A DNA stretch of 64,000 nucleotides from JBGMEA01 sp041447245. GTDB lineage: Bacteria > Bacillota > Clostridia > Eubacteriales > Anaerofustaceae. The stretch spans positions 186,001 to 250,000 of the forward strand of contig JBGMEA010000012.1 of NCBI GenBank assembly GCA_041447245.1. Direction: 5' to 3'. Under the pieces are notes generated by a model that was not told the DNA's origin, ran no database searches, and saw only the letters and a list, made by a program, of their open reading frames with translations. Numbering within the stretch: position 1 is the first letter of the stretch; each line of letters opens with the position of its first letter. The translations under genes were made by a program, and so were the position numbers. This document shows, in pieces, positions 43,582 to 52,027 of this stretch.

Positions 43582-43620
43582 TGATAGTATCAATATATCT
43601 TGTTCTATTTTGAAATACAA
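43582..43620 (-). promoter_or_regulatory. Promoter of the ApeA-like gene with a small palindrome
   Basis: On the minus strand TTGTAT (43615-43620) and TATATT (43592-43597) are 17 bases apart. TGATAGTATCA (43582-43592), an 11-base palindrome with a central G, begins right at the -10 edge and could be an operator. Confidence 0.5.
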
Positions 43621-43834
43621 GTTTTCATCATGAATTTGTTTTTGACAGATGAATGTTTAGTGTCAAATAATGCATTCGGAAATGTGAATCCCTAGGAGTT
43701 GTTTAGGGATAGGGTTTCTGATTACTTACTTCTGAATGATTTTTGCTTGCAGACAGAATAGAAAGAAGTTAATATTATATGATAAGATTACAGAATATCG
43801 GCATCCTAATACCTTCTGAATTGGGAGAAACAGA

Positions 43835-44474
43835 ATGATACGTAATCATCAATCCGATCTCGTCAATTTATCCGAGACCGTGCGATATACATGTTCGCTT
43901 TCCATGTTTCGCCGCCTTCGGTATCCCATGGCTGCTGTATGCATTGATTCCGTCTTTTGCATTGGATGTATTTTTGCTTTATATCGTATTGATTGTTTAT
44001 CCGCCGATGCTCTCCGCAGGTGAATTCACTGAGTACGGATATGCTTGGCGATGTATTTTGCCGTTTCTCATGAATGCGCTGTTCCTGAAAGTTCCTGCGC
44101 TGGTATGGTATCGATCCCTGCGCATCTGCAGAATGAACAGCTATCTGGAATCACAGGGACAGGCGCTTCGTTATTTTCGCGTGGATTATGTGAAAATTCC
44201 GGGTATTCCCGCCGACGATATTGTTTATCGTACGGTATTCCGAATTCTCGAAGTGAGAGAACTGAAACTTCGGGCGGACGGATCGATTGTTATTGGCGGA
44301 GTCATCGAGAGGAAAAAGTATCACGACGACAATGCGGCAATCGATTTTTCCGGGGAAGGTGATATCCCCGTCGAAAGAACAATATCAAAGCTCGTTATCC
44401 CGGGATATTTTGAACAGATGCATACGGTTTATACGATGCTCAATTATCATTCGAATGAACTTGGGCGTGCATGA
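43835..44474 (+). pseudogene. Frameshifted membrane protein of unknown function
   Basis: GGGAG stands ahead of ATG 43835, which opens a 62-residue frame. A second frame, one base on, runs from about 43840 to the TGA at 44474. Joining them near 43910 gives one smooth protein: an N-terminal segment ending TCSLSMF, then AAFGIPWLLYALIPSFALDVF as a first helix, a second helix (ILPFLMNALFLKVPALVWY), and a soluble tail. The second frame has no good start of its own. A single extra base in TTTCGCC would explain it. The product is not recognised. It precedes the diguanylate cyclase gene and may have belonged to its operon. Confidence 0.5.
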
Positions 44475-44524
44475 GATTGTGAAATAAGAGGTTTCGAATC
44501 ACTCTATCCGAACGAGAGGTATAT

Positions 44525-45649
44525 ATGAAAACGAAATTCCGGCAGATTATTGATAAAATGATTATTGACGAAGATCTCAGAATCCGGCTGCAGATGACGG
44601 TGATGTCCGGTGTTTTGTTTGTTATCGCGTTGGTCATGTTTCTGCTTAATCTGTTTGAGCATGTGAAGAATCTGACCATTATCACGGGGAGTTTTTCCGT
44701 TATCTGCCTTGTTTCGTTTCTGCTTCTTGTCATCTGGAATCTGCAGAAAGCGGTTTCTTATCTGATCAGTATCACCACAACCGTGATGTTCTGTTCGTTC
44801 CTGCTGACGGGAGGCATTGACGGATTCAGTCCGATCTGGATTTGCCTTTTGCCAAGTACGTCCATGTTTTTTCTTGGAATGAAGCGCGGAACCATCCTGA
44901 GTATTTTCATGATGTTCGTTCTGATTCTTTCTTTTTGGACGCCGTTGTCCGGATATTTGCTTTATGATTATTCATCCACGTTTATGGTGCGTTTCCCGAT
45001 TGTTTGTATCGGCTCTTTGTTGGCAGCGTTGGCGTTGGAATCGATACGAATCATGACATACAACAAAATGAGGGAAACAATGGATCTGTTGGATCGGATC
45101 GGAAAAATGGATGAGCTGACTAAAATCGAAAATCGGAGGTTTTTTGATCAGAAACTAACCGAATTGTGGGATATTGTCCGACGTTCGGAAGGCCGGCTTT
45201 CGATGCTGATGATCGATGTGGACTGCTTTAAAAATTATAACGATCATTACGGGCATATTGCGGGAGACGCAGTGCTGGTTGCGGTTGCCGATGCTATCAT
45301 GTCAGTGATAGACCGCAGAACGGATGTCGCCGCCAGATGGGGCGGAGAAGAATTTGCGGTGTTGCTCCCTCTGACAGACTCAAACGGTGCCCGAAAAGCC
45401 GCAGAGCTGATTTCCGAAGCGGTGAGAGCGAAACAGATACCGCACAATTACACTGATGTTGCGGAAGCTCAGATAACGGTGAGCATCGGGGTGGCGGAAG
45501 TGTTGGTCTCGGAACAGATCGAGCCGGATGATCTGCTGCGTTTATCGGATGAAGCATTATACTGCGCAAAAAAAGAAGGACGCAACCGGGTCGTTGTGCG
45601 GCAGAACAGTGTATGGATGGAGGATTCGGACAGTCCGTCATCAGATTGA
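44525..45649 (+). CDS. Membrane diguanylate cyclase (GGDEF)
   Basis: This 374-residue protein makes cyclic-di-GMP from two GTP. About six hydrophobic helices occupy residues 20-180, and a GGDEF domain the last 175. The active motif is GGEEF at residues 273-277, after RW, with MLMIDVDCFKNYNDHYGH (Mg-binding Asp) upstream. There is no RxxD inhibitory site that I can see, and no EAL domain. It lies directly after a frameshifted membrane protein that could have been its partner. GAGAGG precedes ATG 44525. The membrane part probably senses an unknown signal. Confidence 0.9.
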   Translation: MKTKFRQIIDKMIIDEDLRIRLQMTVMSGVLFVIALVMFLLNLFEHVKNLTIITGSFSVICLVSFLLLVIWNLQKAVSYLISITTTVMFCSFLLTGGIDGFSPIWICLLPSTSMFFLGMKRGTILSIFMMFVLILSFWTPLSGYLLYDYSSTFMVRFPIVCIGSLLAALALESIRIMTYNKMRETMDLLDRIGKMDELTKIENRRFFDQKLTELWDIVRRSEGRLSMLMIDVDCFKNYNDHYGHIAGDAVLVAVADAIMSVIDRRTDVAARWGGEEFAVLLPLTDSNGARKAAELISEAVRAKQIPHNYTDVAEAQITVSIGVAEVLVSEQIEPDDLLRLSDEALYCAKKEGRNRVVVRQNSVWMEDSDSPSSD

Positions 45650-45663
45650 GGAAAGGAGAAATT

Positions 45664-46206
45664 TTGGATAAGGTTAAGTTAGTGGTGCCCGACAGCTCGC
45701 GGGAGCAGCAGGCACAGGAATATATCAGAGAACTCAGAGAAACCGCAACTCCGATCAACGGAGCGGGCGGTCTTGATCGATATGAGAACTACTTCGAATG
45801 GCTTGGAAAACTTGCGGATGATCTGCATGCAGATGTGGACGCAGATCGGGTTCCCTCACATACTTTTTTTGCCGTAAGGGAAACAGACGGATATCTTGTC
45901 GGCATGACAAACATCCGACACTGTCTGAATGAATTTCTCTTTCGGGAAGGCGGACATATCGGCTATGGGGTACGCCCCACCGAACATCGGAAAGGTTACG
46001 CCACGCAGATGTTGCGTCAGACACTTGCATTTTGCCATGATTTGGGGCTGGAACGTGTGTTGGTGACTTGTGATAAGCACAATATCGCATCCGCAAAAAC
46101 GATTCTGCGCTGCGGCGGCGTATTGGAGAACGAAATCACCGACGGTACAATTGCGGATGTGATTCAGCGGTATTGGATCGATACGGATCACATGCCGCGG
46201 CAGTAA
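45664..46206 (+). CDS. GNAT-family N-acetyltransferase
   Basis: This 180-residue protein is a GNAT acetyltransferase of the type with an N-terminal helical extension (VVPDSSREQQAQEYIRELRE). The acetyl-CoA site is GYGVRPTEHRKGYATQML (Q/RxxGxG/A). It starts at TTG 45664, seven bases after GGAG, 14 bases past the diguanylate cyclase stop, so the two may be co-transcribed. No ATG is available in frame. The acceptor is unknown. Confidence 0.82.
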   Translation: MDKVKLVVPDSSREQQAQEYIRELRETATPINGAGGLDRYENYFEWLGKLADDLHADVDADRVPSHTFFAVRETDGYLVGMTNIRHCLNEFLFREGGHIGYGVRPTEHRKGYATQMLRQTLAFCHDLGLERVLVTCDKHNIASAKTILRCGGVLENEITDGTIADVIQRYWIDTDHMPRQ

Positions 46207-46327
46207 TTGTAAAGAATTGATCAAAACCGACGGCAGATGCATTGTTTCACCTTTCAATGCGCAAAAGGGTTTGTTATGATTCATTCGGATTGAGAAATTA
46301 TTTGATCAGCGGAGAAAGGAATCCGAC

Positions 46328-47143
46328 ATGAACAGTCTCGGATTTTACATCGGCACACCCGATGACGTGCCGAAAGCGGAATTGCTGATGCGTTCTGTCG
46401 AACAGTGTACTCATCTGCGAAATTCCTATGAAATTACAGCCGTGACATCACTTCAGAAGAGGCTTTATTCTCTTGGTGGAGTGTCTGTCATTCGTTGCGA
46501 AATACCTTCCTATTGTCAAAAACTGCCGTTTTCGGATAAGATATACGCGGCATCCGTTTTTGAACGGGAATGCGGCAGCGGGTATCTTTGGATTGATGTG
46601 GACAGTTGCTTTCTGCAAAATCCGAGTGTTCTTTCCCATGCGCCAGTATGCGTAAATCCGGTCGATCTGCGCAACATCGGAGTGCGATACGGCCAGAAAC
46701 CCGATGAATTGTGGCAGACATTATATGATTACTTCGGTTTGGATGCGGCTGAACTTCCCTGCGTGCGAACGACCGTTACGCAAGAAGAAATCCTTCCGTA
46801 TTATAATGCGGGTATGGTGTTTTGCAATGAAAACAGGAATCTTTTTTGCGAAACGGAACAATGCATTCGGTTGATCTCCGCGCGACAGGAACATCTTGAT
46901 ATCATCAGTCGATCCAATCTATCCCGAATATTTTTTCATCAGGCGGCGCTGAGTTGTGCGGTGCTGCATTTGCATGAAGATCGGATCGAGCCTTTGCCGC
47001 ATGGAATGAATGTGCCGTTACATCTGCAAAGTGCTTTTGTCCATCCGCTGTCACGTTCCGATATCGTCAGCGTCCGTTACGATGATTATTTCGACACACA
47101 TAATGTGCCGGACAAGTTGTCTTATTTGCTGTCGGGTGAATAA
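46328..47143 (+). CDS. Glycosyltransferase-like protein
   Basis: This 271-residue soluble protein looks like a nucleotide-sugar transferase: it starts with LGFYIGTPDDVPKAELLMRSVEQC and has a DxD-like LWIDVDSCFLQNP near residue 95, with PYYNAGMVFCNEN about 60 residues on, the usual GT-A acceptor region. No membrane helix is present. AAAGGA precedes ATG 46328. I cannot name the family. It is not obviously linked to the GNAT gene before it or the Nudix gene after it (convergent). Confidence 0.6.
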   Translation: MNSLGFYIGTPDDVPKAELLMRSVEQCTHLRNSYEITAVTSLQKRLYSLGGVSVIRCEIPSYCQKLPFSDKIYAASVFERECGSGYLWIDVDSCFLQNPSVLSHAPVCVNPVDLRNIGVRYGQKPDELWQTLYDYFGLDAAELPCVRTTVTQEEILPYYNAGMVFCNENRNLFCETEQCIRLISARQEHLDIISRSNLSRIFFHQAALSCAVLHLHEDRIEPLPHGMNVPLHLQSAFVHPLSRSDIVSVRYDDYFDTHNVPDKLSYLLSGE

Positions 47144-47194
47144 GATAATCCGTTATAAAGCCTATCGATATGCTGAGCGTCAATGCGATGCTTA

Positions 47195-47752
47195 TCAACT
47201 CAGTGCGCGTCGGATCAGTTTGTTGTAAAGATAGACGTCGGTTTCGTCAAAATGACTGTCCGTGAAATAATCGATCGGAAACCATGCGGCCGCCGACGCT
47301 TCCGCAGGATTGTGCGAGAGCGATGCCGTTTCGTCGCAGACCAACAGGTAAGCGACGGACAGATGCAGATGCCCGTTGACATAGCTGCCTCTTCTGAAGT
47401 GAGGATACACGGGAAGGATATCGACGGAAGCGATGCGCTCGGACAGTGCTCTGATCGCTGTGACACCCGATTCCTCTTTCGCCTCTCTGATTGCGACAGC
47501 CAACAGATCGGGTTCCCCGTCCGCATGACCGCCCGTCCACGCCCAGACATTGCGGATGTTGTGATGAATGAGCAACACTTTGTTTTTATCTTCGTTCAGG
47601 ATCAACCCTGATGACGTGATGTGCGCAATGCTGTTTTGACGCAGCAGCACCGTTTCTCTGTGTTGCTCGATGAAGGCAAACAGGATGGACTGATCCTGCG
47701 CTTCCCGCTCGTCGGACGGCTGAAATTGTCTGATTTCGTCGATGTATGTCAT
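47195..47752 (-). CDS. Nudix hydrolase
   Basis: This 185-residue protein contains a Nudix box, GHADGEPDLLAVAIREAKEESGV, which binds Mg2+ and cleaves a nucleoside diphosphate linked to another group. The essential REAKEESGV part is intact. The first box Glu is replaced by Pro (EPD rather than the usual DED). I use ATG 47752 after AAAGGA; a longer frame is open upstream. It is a single gene, convergent with the GT-like gene. The substrate cannot be told. Confidence 0.85.
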   Translation of the reverse strand: MTYIDEIRQFQPSDEREAQDQSILFAFIEQHRETVLLRQNSIAHITSSGLILNEDKNKVLLIHHNIRNVWAWTGGHADGEPDLLAVAIREAKEESGVTAIRALSERIASVDILPVYPHFRRGSYVNGHLHLSVAYLLVCDETASLSHNPAEASAAAWFPIDYFTDSHFDETDVYLYNKLIRRALS

Positions 47753-47922
47753 ACGGTTCCTTTCGTGCAACAGATATAAGAAGAGCAAAATCCGATCCGT
47801 ATCGGAAGTTTGGTTCACGCATTCTATTGCGTATTATCTATGATTTGACAGAAAACAGCAAGAACTCAGACAGGTTTTCATGAAATATTTCCGAATTTTA
47901 TCGATGGGAAGGAGAGTACTCA

Positions 47923-48279
47923 ATGAAATTTATTTGTTATCCGAAATGCAGTACATGCAAAAAAGCGGGGGGTTGGCTCAAAGAACATGAGATTCAAACG
48001 GAGTACCGCGATATTTCACTGGATAATCCGACGTACGATGAGCTCAAAACGTGGGTTGCGGCAAGCGGACTTCCTCTGAAACGGTTCTTCAATACGAGCG
48101 GACTGAAATACCGATCGCTCGATCTGAAAAATAAGTTGCCGTTTATGAGCGAGGAGGAGCAGCTGCGTCTGCTGTCGACCGACGGGCTGCTCGTCAAACG
48201 TCCGATTCTGCTCGGAGAGGAATTTGTGCTGGTGGGGTTTCGGGAAGAAGAGTGGGCGGCAGCCTTGGAGATTCGTTGA
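47923..48279 (+). CDS. ArsC/Spx-family protein
   Basis: This 118-residue thioredoxin-fold protein of the ArsC family has a redox CxxC in YPKCSTCKKA and the later segments EYRDISLDNPTYDEL and LLVKRPILLGEEFVLVGFREEEW (family RP loop). Members include arsenate reductases and the regulators Spx and MgsR, which bind RNA polymerase. The CxxC fits Spx or YffB-like proteins. No ars genes are nearby, so arsenate reduction is not supported. AAGGAG precedes ATG 47923, and a terminator follows. Confidence 0.85.
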   Translation: MKFICYPKCSTCKKAGGWLKEHEIQTEYRDISLDNPTYDELKTWVAASGLPLKRFFNTSGLKYRSLDLKNKLPFMSEEEQLRLLSTDGLLVKRPILLGEEFVLVGFREEEWAAALEIR

Positions 48280-48360
48280 TAGAATCAGGAATAAACCGAA
48301 AGCAATGCGTAATGGAAGAAACAGGGAACTGCTATCAACGCAACGCGACATGTCAATCAG

Positions 48361-48388
48361 AAAAACTTCCGAACATCGGGAGTTTTTT
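48361..48388 (+). terminator. Intrinsic terminator; rest of the 316-base gap
   Basis: AAAAACTTCCGA (48361-48372) pairs with TCGGGAGTTTTT (48376-48387) with one G-T pair. It lies about 80 bases past the ArsC-family stop. The rest of the gap (48280-48595) holds the next promoter and AT-rich sequence without a gene. Confidence 0.75.
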
Positions 48389-48539
48389 ATGTTCCAATCT
48401 TTTTTTGTAACGGAACGGTGCAGAATATGTCCCATAAAAAAGTAGCGTGTGCAACGAATTTTTCTCTTCGCGATGCTGATTTTTCTTTTTATGAAAGGTA
48501 TTATCGTTATGAAAAAATTTTCATACAATCCCAAAATGA

Positions 48540-48568
48540 TTGATTTCGCAAAAGCAGAGTAGTACAAT
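48540..48568 (+). promoter_or_regulatory. Promoter of the antiporter gene
   Basis: TTGATT (48540-48545) and TACAAT (48563-48568) are 17 bases apart, 27 bases ahead of ATG 48596. Confidence 0.65.
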
Positions 48569-48595
48569 AAGTATATTTTTGAAACAGGTGGTTTT

Positions 48596-49873
48596 ATGGA
48601 CAACTCTGTCATACAGTCAGCTAACCAATTAATGGGGCTGATGGCTCTGGTGATATTGGCCGGGCTGATCTTTACGAAAGTCAGCGAAAAGATCAAGATT
48701 CCGGATGTGGTGTTATATATTTTTGCAGGTATTATTCTCGGACCTCATGTGCTCAACTGGATTAACATTGAAACGTATCCCGTGGAAAATCAGCTGATTC
48801 TTTCTTTCGGAGCCGCTTATATTCTTTATGACGGCGGGCGCGAAATTGAATTCAGCGTGCTCAACAAAGTGAAATGGTCGGTGGGTCTGCTATCAACACT
48901 GGGGGTATTCATTTCAACCGGCATCGTCGGTTTCTTTGCGCAGAAGTTTTTCGGGATTCCCTGGGTATACGCACTGCTCTTGGGAGCCGTCATCGCTTCG
49001 ACCGACCCTTCGGTTTTGGTCCCGCTGTTTAAAAAAATGCATATCAGCAGCAAACTCAAACAGACCATCATTTCGGAATCCGCTTTCAATGACGCCGCGG
49101 GCGCAGTTGTGACATACGGATTGCTGGCCATCGCGCTCGGGGGTTCGTTGTCTCTGGGAGGAAGTTTGCTTGATCTGCTCAAGCAAATCGGCGGGGGCGT
49201 TTTGGTTGGGGTGATATTCGGATATGTGACACATCTGATCATATCGGAGAAAAAATACGGCATCTTCAGTCAGTATGCCACCTTTGTCGTGCTCATAGCA
49301 GTAGGCGGCGCGTACCTGATTGCCAGCCATTTTGATTTCAGCGGATTCATGGCGGTGTTCATCATCGGGATGTTCTGTGGAAACAAGGAGAAATTCGGGT
49401 TCACGATTCCGGAAGATTCGCTCGATACGCATCTGCGTTTCAAAGAAGTGTTTACCGTCATTCTGCGTATGATGATCTTTGTACTGCTCGGCACCCACCT
49501 GAAATTCGATACCCTGATTCCGAATATCGGACCGACGCTTGCGGTTGTCGCTATCCTGATCTTTGTCGCCAGACCGATCTCCGTTCTCGTCTGCGTGATA
49601 TTCGACCGACAGGCGAAATGGAGCTGGAAACAGATTGTCTATCTGATGTGGATTCGGGAAACTGGCGTTATCCCCGCGGCGCTGTCCGGGATGCTGCTCA
49701 CATCCGGGGTGCCCCATGCCGACATCATTTCCGCTGTGACGTTTGCGACGATTCTCATTACGCTGACCTTCCAGGCAAGCACGGCGCGTCTGCTGGCGAA
49801 GATTCTCAAACTCGAGATCAAAGAAGAGATCGGCGAGAATCCTGTGCCTTTGGTCTCACAGAAATCCAAGTAA
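48596..49873 (+). CDS. Cation:proton antiporter (CPA family)
   Basis: This 425-residue membrane protein has about 12-13 helices in the NhaP/KefB-like cation:proton antiporter layout. The ion site shows as ESAFNDAAGAV (the ND pair) in the fifth or sixth helix, with IASTDPSVLVPLFKKM before it. There is no RCK/TrkA regulatory domain at the C-terminus. It exchanges Na+ or K+ for protons and helps with pH or salt stress. AGGTGG precedes ATG 48596, and a terminator follows, so it is a single unit. Confidence 0.9.
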   Translation: MDNSVIQSANQLMGLMALVILAGLIFTKVSEKIKIPDVVLYIFAGIILGPHVLNWINIETYPVENQLILSFGAAYILYDGGREIEFSVLNKVKWSVGLLSTLGVFISTGIVGFFAQKFFGIPWVYALLLGAVIASTDPSVLVPLFKKMHISSKLKQTIISESAFNDAAGAVVTYGLLAIALGGSLSLGGSLLDLLKQIGGGVLVGVIFGYVTHLIISEKKYGIFSQYATFVVLIAVGGAYLIASHFDFSGFMAVFIIGMFCGNKEKFGFTIPEDSLDTHLRFKEVFTVILRMMIFVLLGTHLKFDTLIPNIGPTLAVVAILIFVARPISVLVCVIFDRQAKWSWKQIVYLMWIRETGVIPAALSGMLLTSGVPHADIISAVTFATILITLTFQASTARLLAKILKLEIKEEIGENPVPLVSQKSK

Positions 49874-49898
49874 CTTACCGTTAAGATTATTCTGTCAA

Positions 49899-49933
49899 AA
49901 CAATCCGTTGCATGACATCGGATTGTTTTTTAT
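49899..49933 (+). terminator. Intrinsic terminator
   Basis: AACAATCCG (49899-49907) pairs with CGGATTGTT (49919-49927), followed by a T-run. Confidence 0.85.
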
Positions 49934-49940
49934 TGGGGGC

Positions 49941-49993
49941 TTGCAAAATTGAGTCAGTCGGATATACTGTAAGAAACTGACCGTATCGGTCAG
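49941..49993 (+). promoter_or_regulatory. TetR gene promoter with a perfect operator
   Basis: TTGCAA (49941-49946) and TATACT (49963-49968) are 16 bases apart. CTGACCG (49977-49983) and CGGTCAG (49987-49993) form a perfect inverted repeat around TAT, at the transcription start. The TetR protein encoded 11 bases on should repress its own two-gene operon here. Confidence 0.7.
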
Positions 49994-50003
49994 CGGAGGG
50001 GCT

Positions 50004-50615
50004 ATGAACGAAAGTTTTTTGCAGCTTGCGTCTGCAAGGCAGAACCAAATCCAAAACGCGGCGATGAAAGTATTCTCTCAAAGTCCTTACCGAAAAGCGT
50101 CGACCGATGATATCGCAGCGTCGGCAGGCATTTCGAAAGGGTTGTTATTTTATCATTTCAGAAATAAAAAAGAACTGTACACCGATCTGTACCGTTATTG
50201 CTGTGAGCGGATTTATGAAGAGATCAAGCGCATCGAAGCATGGAAAGAACCTGATTTTTTTGAGAGAAATCGTCTGGTCGTTGAGGCAAGATTCAATGCA
50301 GCCGAACAAACTCCCTATCTGCTGGCATTCGGACTGCGTGCTTATTATGAAACAGACCCTGCCGTCTGCAGCGAAATATCTCAAATCAATGCAGACATTC
50401 TGGCAGACGGACTGACGGTTTTGACAGAAGGAGTCGACACATCATCTTTTCGCAATCGGGAGGATATCTCCCGGGCAATCAAACTGATTGCGTGGCTCGG
50501 GGACGGATTGATTCGGGAGCGGATGGAGGAGAGCCTGCCAGATATGAGCGCACTGAAACAGGAAGTGTTTCAATATTTTGAGCTGATGAAACACGGATTT
50601 TATTGTAAAGAGTGA
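50004..50615 (+). CDS. TetR-family regulator
   Basis: This 203-residue regulator has a TetR helix-turn-helix (ASARQNQIQNAAMKVFSQSPYRKASTDDIAASAGISKGLLFYHFRNKKELY) and a helical ligand domain. GCGGAGG precedes ATG 50004. The next gene, an alpha/beta hydrolase, begins 16 bases after its stop, so the two form an operon. The perfect inverted repeat at the promoter suggests autorepression. The ligand is probably an ester or hydrophobic molecule handled by the hydrolase, by analogy. Confidence 0.9.
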   Translation: MNESFLQLASARQNQIQNAAMKVFSQSPYRKASTDDIAASAGISKGLLFYHFRNKKELYTDLYRYCCERIYEEIKRIEAWKEPDFFERNRLVVEARFNAAEQTPYLLAFGLRAYYETDPAVCSEISQINADILADGLTVLTEGVDTSSFRNREDISRAIKLIAWLGDGLIRERMEESLPDMSALKQEVFQYFELMKHGFYCKE

Positions 50616-50631
50616 TCGGAGGAGTATTAAA

Positions 50632-51513
50632 ATGCAATCACAAATCGAATCGTTTGATTTACCATTTCGTACGTATCGCTTGTGCGGGTACCGCAGAGAA
50701 ACGCAGGGTGGCACGCCGGTGTTGTTTCTTCACGGAGGAGGATTGGACAGTGCCATGCTTTCCTGGCGGGAAGTGATTGCAATGATGCCATCCGAATATG
50801 ACTGCTACGCGGTCGACCTGCTTGGTTACGGAGAGAGCGACAAACCGAAGCTTACTTATTCCGTACCGTTCTACTCGGAACTCGTGCTGTCTGTCTTGGA
50901 GGAACTTCATCTTTCTTCCGTCCATTTGGTCGGACTGTCTCTCGGAGGCGGAATCGGCATCCATACGGCATTGACTGCTCCTGATCGGGTGCGTTCTCTG
51001 ACGCTGACCGATGCATGGGGATTAAGCAAAAGTATTCCGTTTTATGCGCTCAGCCGATGGTATGTTCATTCTTCATGGAATGAAGCATCTTATCGCTGGA
51101 TGGGGAAAACGCGCAGCCGTGTGCGATGGCTCATTTCATCCTCATTATTCGGTGACAGTCGCAGGATTCCGGATACGCTCGTTGATGAACTTTATTCCCT
51201 GCTTCAGATGCCGGAGTGCGGAATTGCCTGGCAATCGCTTCAGCAATACGAGCTCGGAAAAAACGGTATTAAGACGGATCTGTATTCGCATTTGGAAGAA
51301 TTAAGTCTGCCTGTGTTGATCATAAACGGAGACAGGGATTTCGGGGTGCCGCTCAAAGATGCATCTGCCGCTGCTCATCGGATCGCGGGAGCGGAATTGT
51401 TTGTGATGAAAAATGCAAAACATTGGGCGCAAAAAGAATATCCGAAAGAGTACACCGAGCGTCTCGTTGCCTTTCTGAACTCGGCTCTGAACGAACCTTC
51501 CAAATCGGAATGA
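50632..51513 (+). CDS. Alpha/beta hydrolase
   Basis: This 293-residue soluble alpha/beta hydrolase has VLFLHGGGLDSAMLSW (oxyanion HG), DLLGYGES, the nucleophile elbow GLSLGGG (Ser), INGDRDFGVP (acid Asp) and NAKHWAQKEYP (His). A lid of about 60 residues lies between the Ser and the Asp. Esterases, lipases and C-C hydrolases share this fold. GGAGGAG precedes ATG 50632. It is the second gene of a TetR operon, so its substrate may also be the TetR ligand. Confidence 0.9.
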   Translation: MQSQIESFDLPFRTYRLCGYRRETQGGTPVLFLHGGGLDSAMLSWREVIAMMPSEYDCYAVDLLGYGESDKPKLTYSVPFYSELVLSVLEELHLSSVHLVGLSLGGGIGIHTALTAPDRVRSLTLTDAWGLSKSIPFYALSRWYVHSSWNEASYRWMGKTRSRVRWLISSSLFGDSRRIPDTLVDELYSLLQMPECGIAWQSLQQYELGKNGIKTDLYSHLEELSLPVLIINGDRDFGVPLKDASAAAHRIAGAELFVMKNAKHWAQKEYPKEYTERLVAFLNSALNEPSKSE

Positions 51514-51713
51514 TTTTTATTTTCTCACCTCTTGCATTTTTCCATGCGATATTGTATGATGAAGCTGCTGAGCGGCGAGCCTTGCTTTCCGCAAAGCAGA
51601 ATCTCCTCCCCATTTCAATTAAAACAACATCTTATCATCATCTCACAGCTTCCCACTGACACAAAGATTTTCTGAGTGAAAGGCGAACGGACGACATATT
51701 TTTTGTGTACGGC

Positions 51714-51738
51714 TACGCTTTTCGGAGCGTATTTTTTT
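51714..51738 (+). terminator. Terminator just upstream of the hydrogenase-maturation operon
   Basis: TACGCT (51714-51719) pairs with AGCGTA (51726-51731) around TTTCGG, followed by seven Ts. It isolates the operon from upstream transcription, or acts as an attenuator if the promoter lies before it. Confidence 0.65.
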
Positions 51739-51760
51739 ATATCATTTTAAGGAGAATTCT

Positions 51761-52027
51761 ATGGAAACTCGTGTTGCGATCATCGGCATCATCGTCGAAA
51801 ACGGTAACTCTGTGCAAAAACTCAATGAAATTCTGCACGAATACGGACAGTATATCATCGGCAGAATGGGCATCCCGTATCGGGAACGAAACATTAACAT
51901 CATCAGCATCGCCATCGATGCGCCGCAGGACGCGATCAGCGCGCTGTCGGGCAAGATCGGAAAACTGGAAGGCATCAGTGCAAAGACGACCTTCTCCAAC
52001 GTGGTGACCACGCATGAGTCGTGCTGA
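51761..52027 (+). CDS. TM1266-like [FeFe]-hydrogenase system regulator
   Basis: This 88-residue protein is of the TM1266 family, a small ACT-like fold resembling the NikR ligand domain. It is found with hydrogenase-maturation genes in anaerobes and annotated as an iron-only hydrogenase system regulator. Segments TRVAIIGIIVENGNSVQKLNEIL and RNINIISIAIDAPQDAISALSGKIGKLEG show the alternating beta-alpha pattern. AAGGAG precedes ATG 51761. Its end overlaps hydE by 14 bases, so the two are translated together. It has no DNA-binding domain of its own, so how it would regulate is unclear. Confidence 0.85.
   Translation: METRVAIIGIIVENGNSVQKLNEILHEYGQYIIGRMGIPYRERNINIISIAIDAPQDAISALSGKIGKLEGISAKTTFSNVVTTHESC

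Noticed and set aside
42032..43834. Prophage-type att repeat linking the tRNA-Ala end with the far side of the ApeA-like gene
   Set aside because: I looked for a copy of the tRNA 3' end past the gene and found none, and no integrase is present.
49977..49993. Terminator hairpin
   Set aside because: The inverted repeat has no T-run and lies at the start of the TetR transcript, where an operator is expected.
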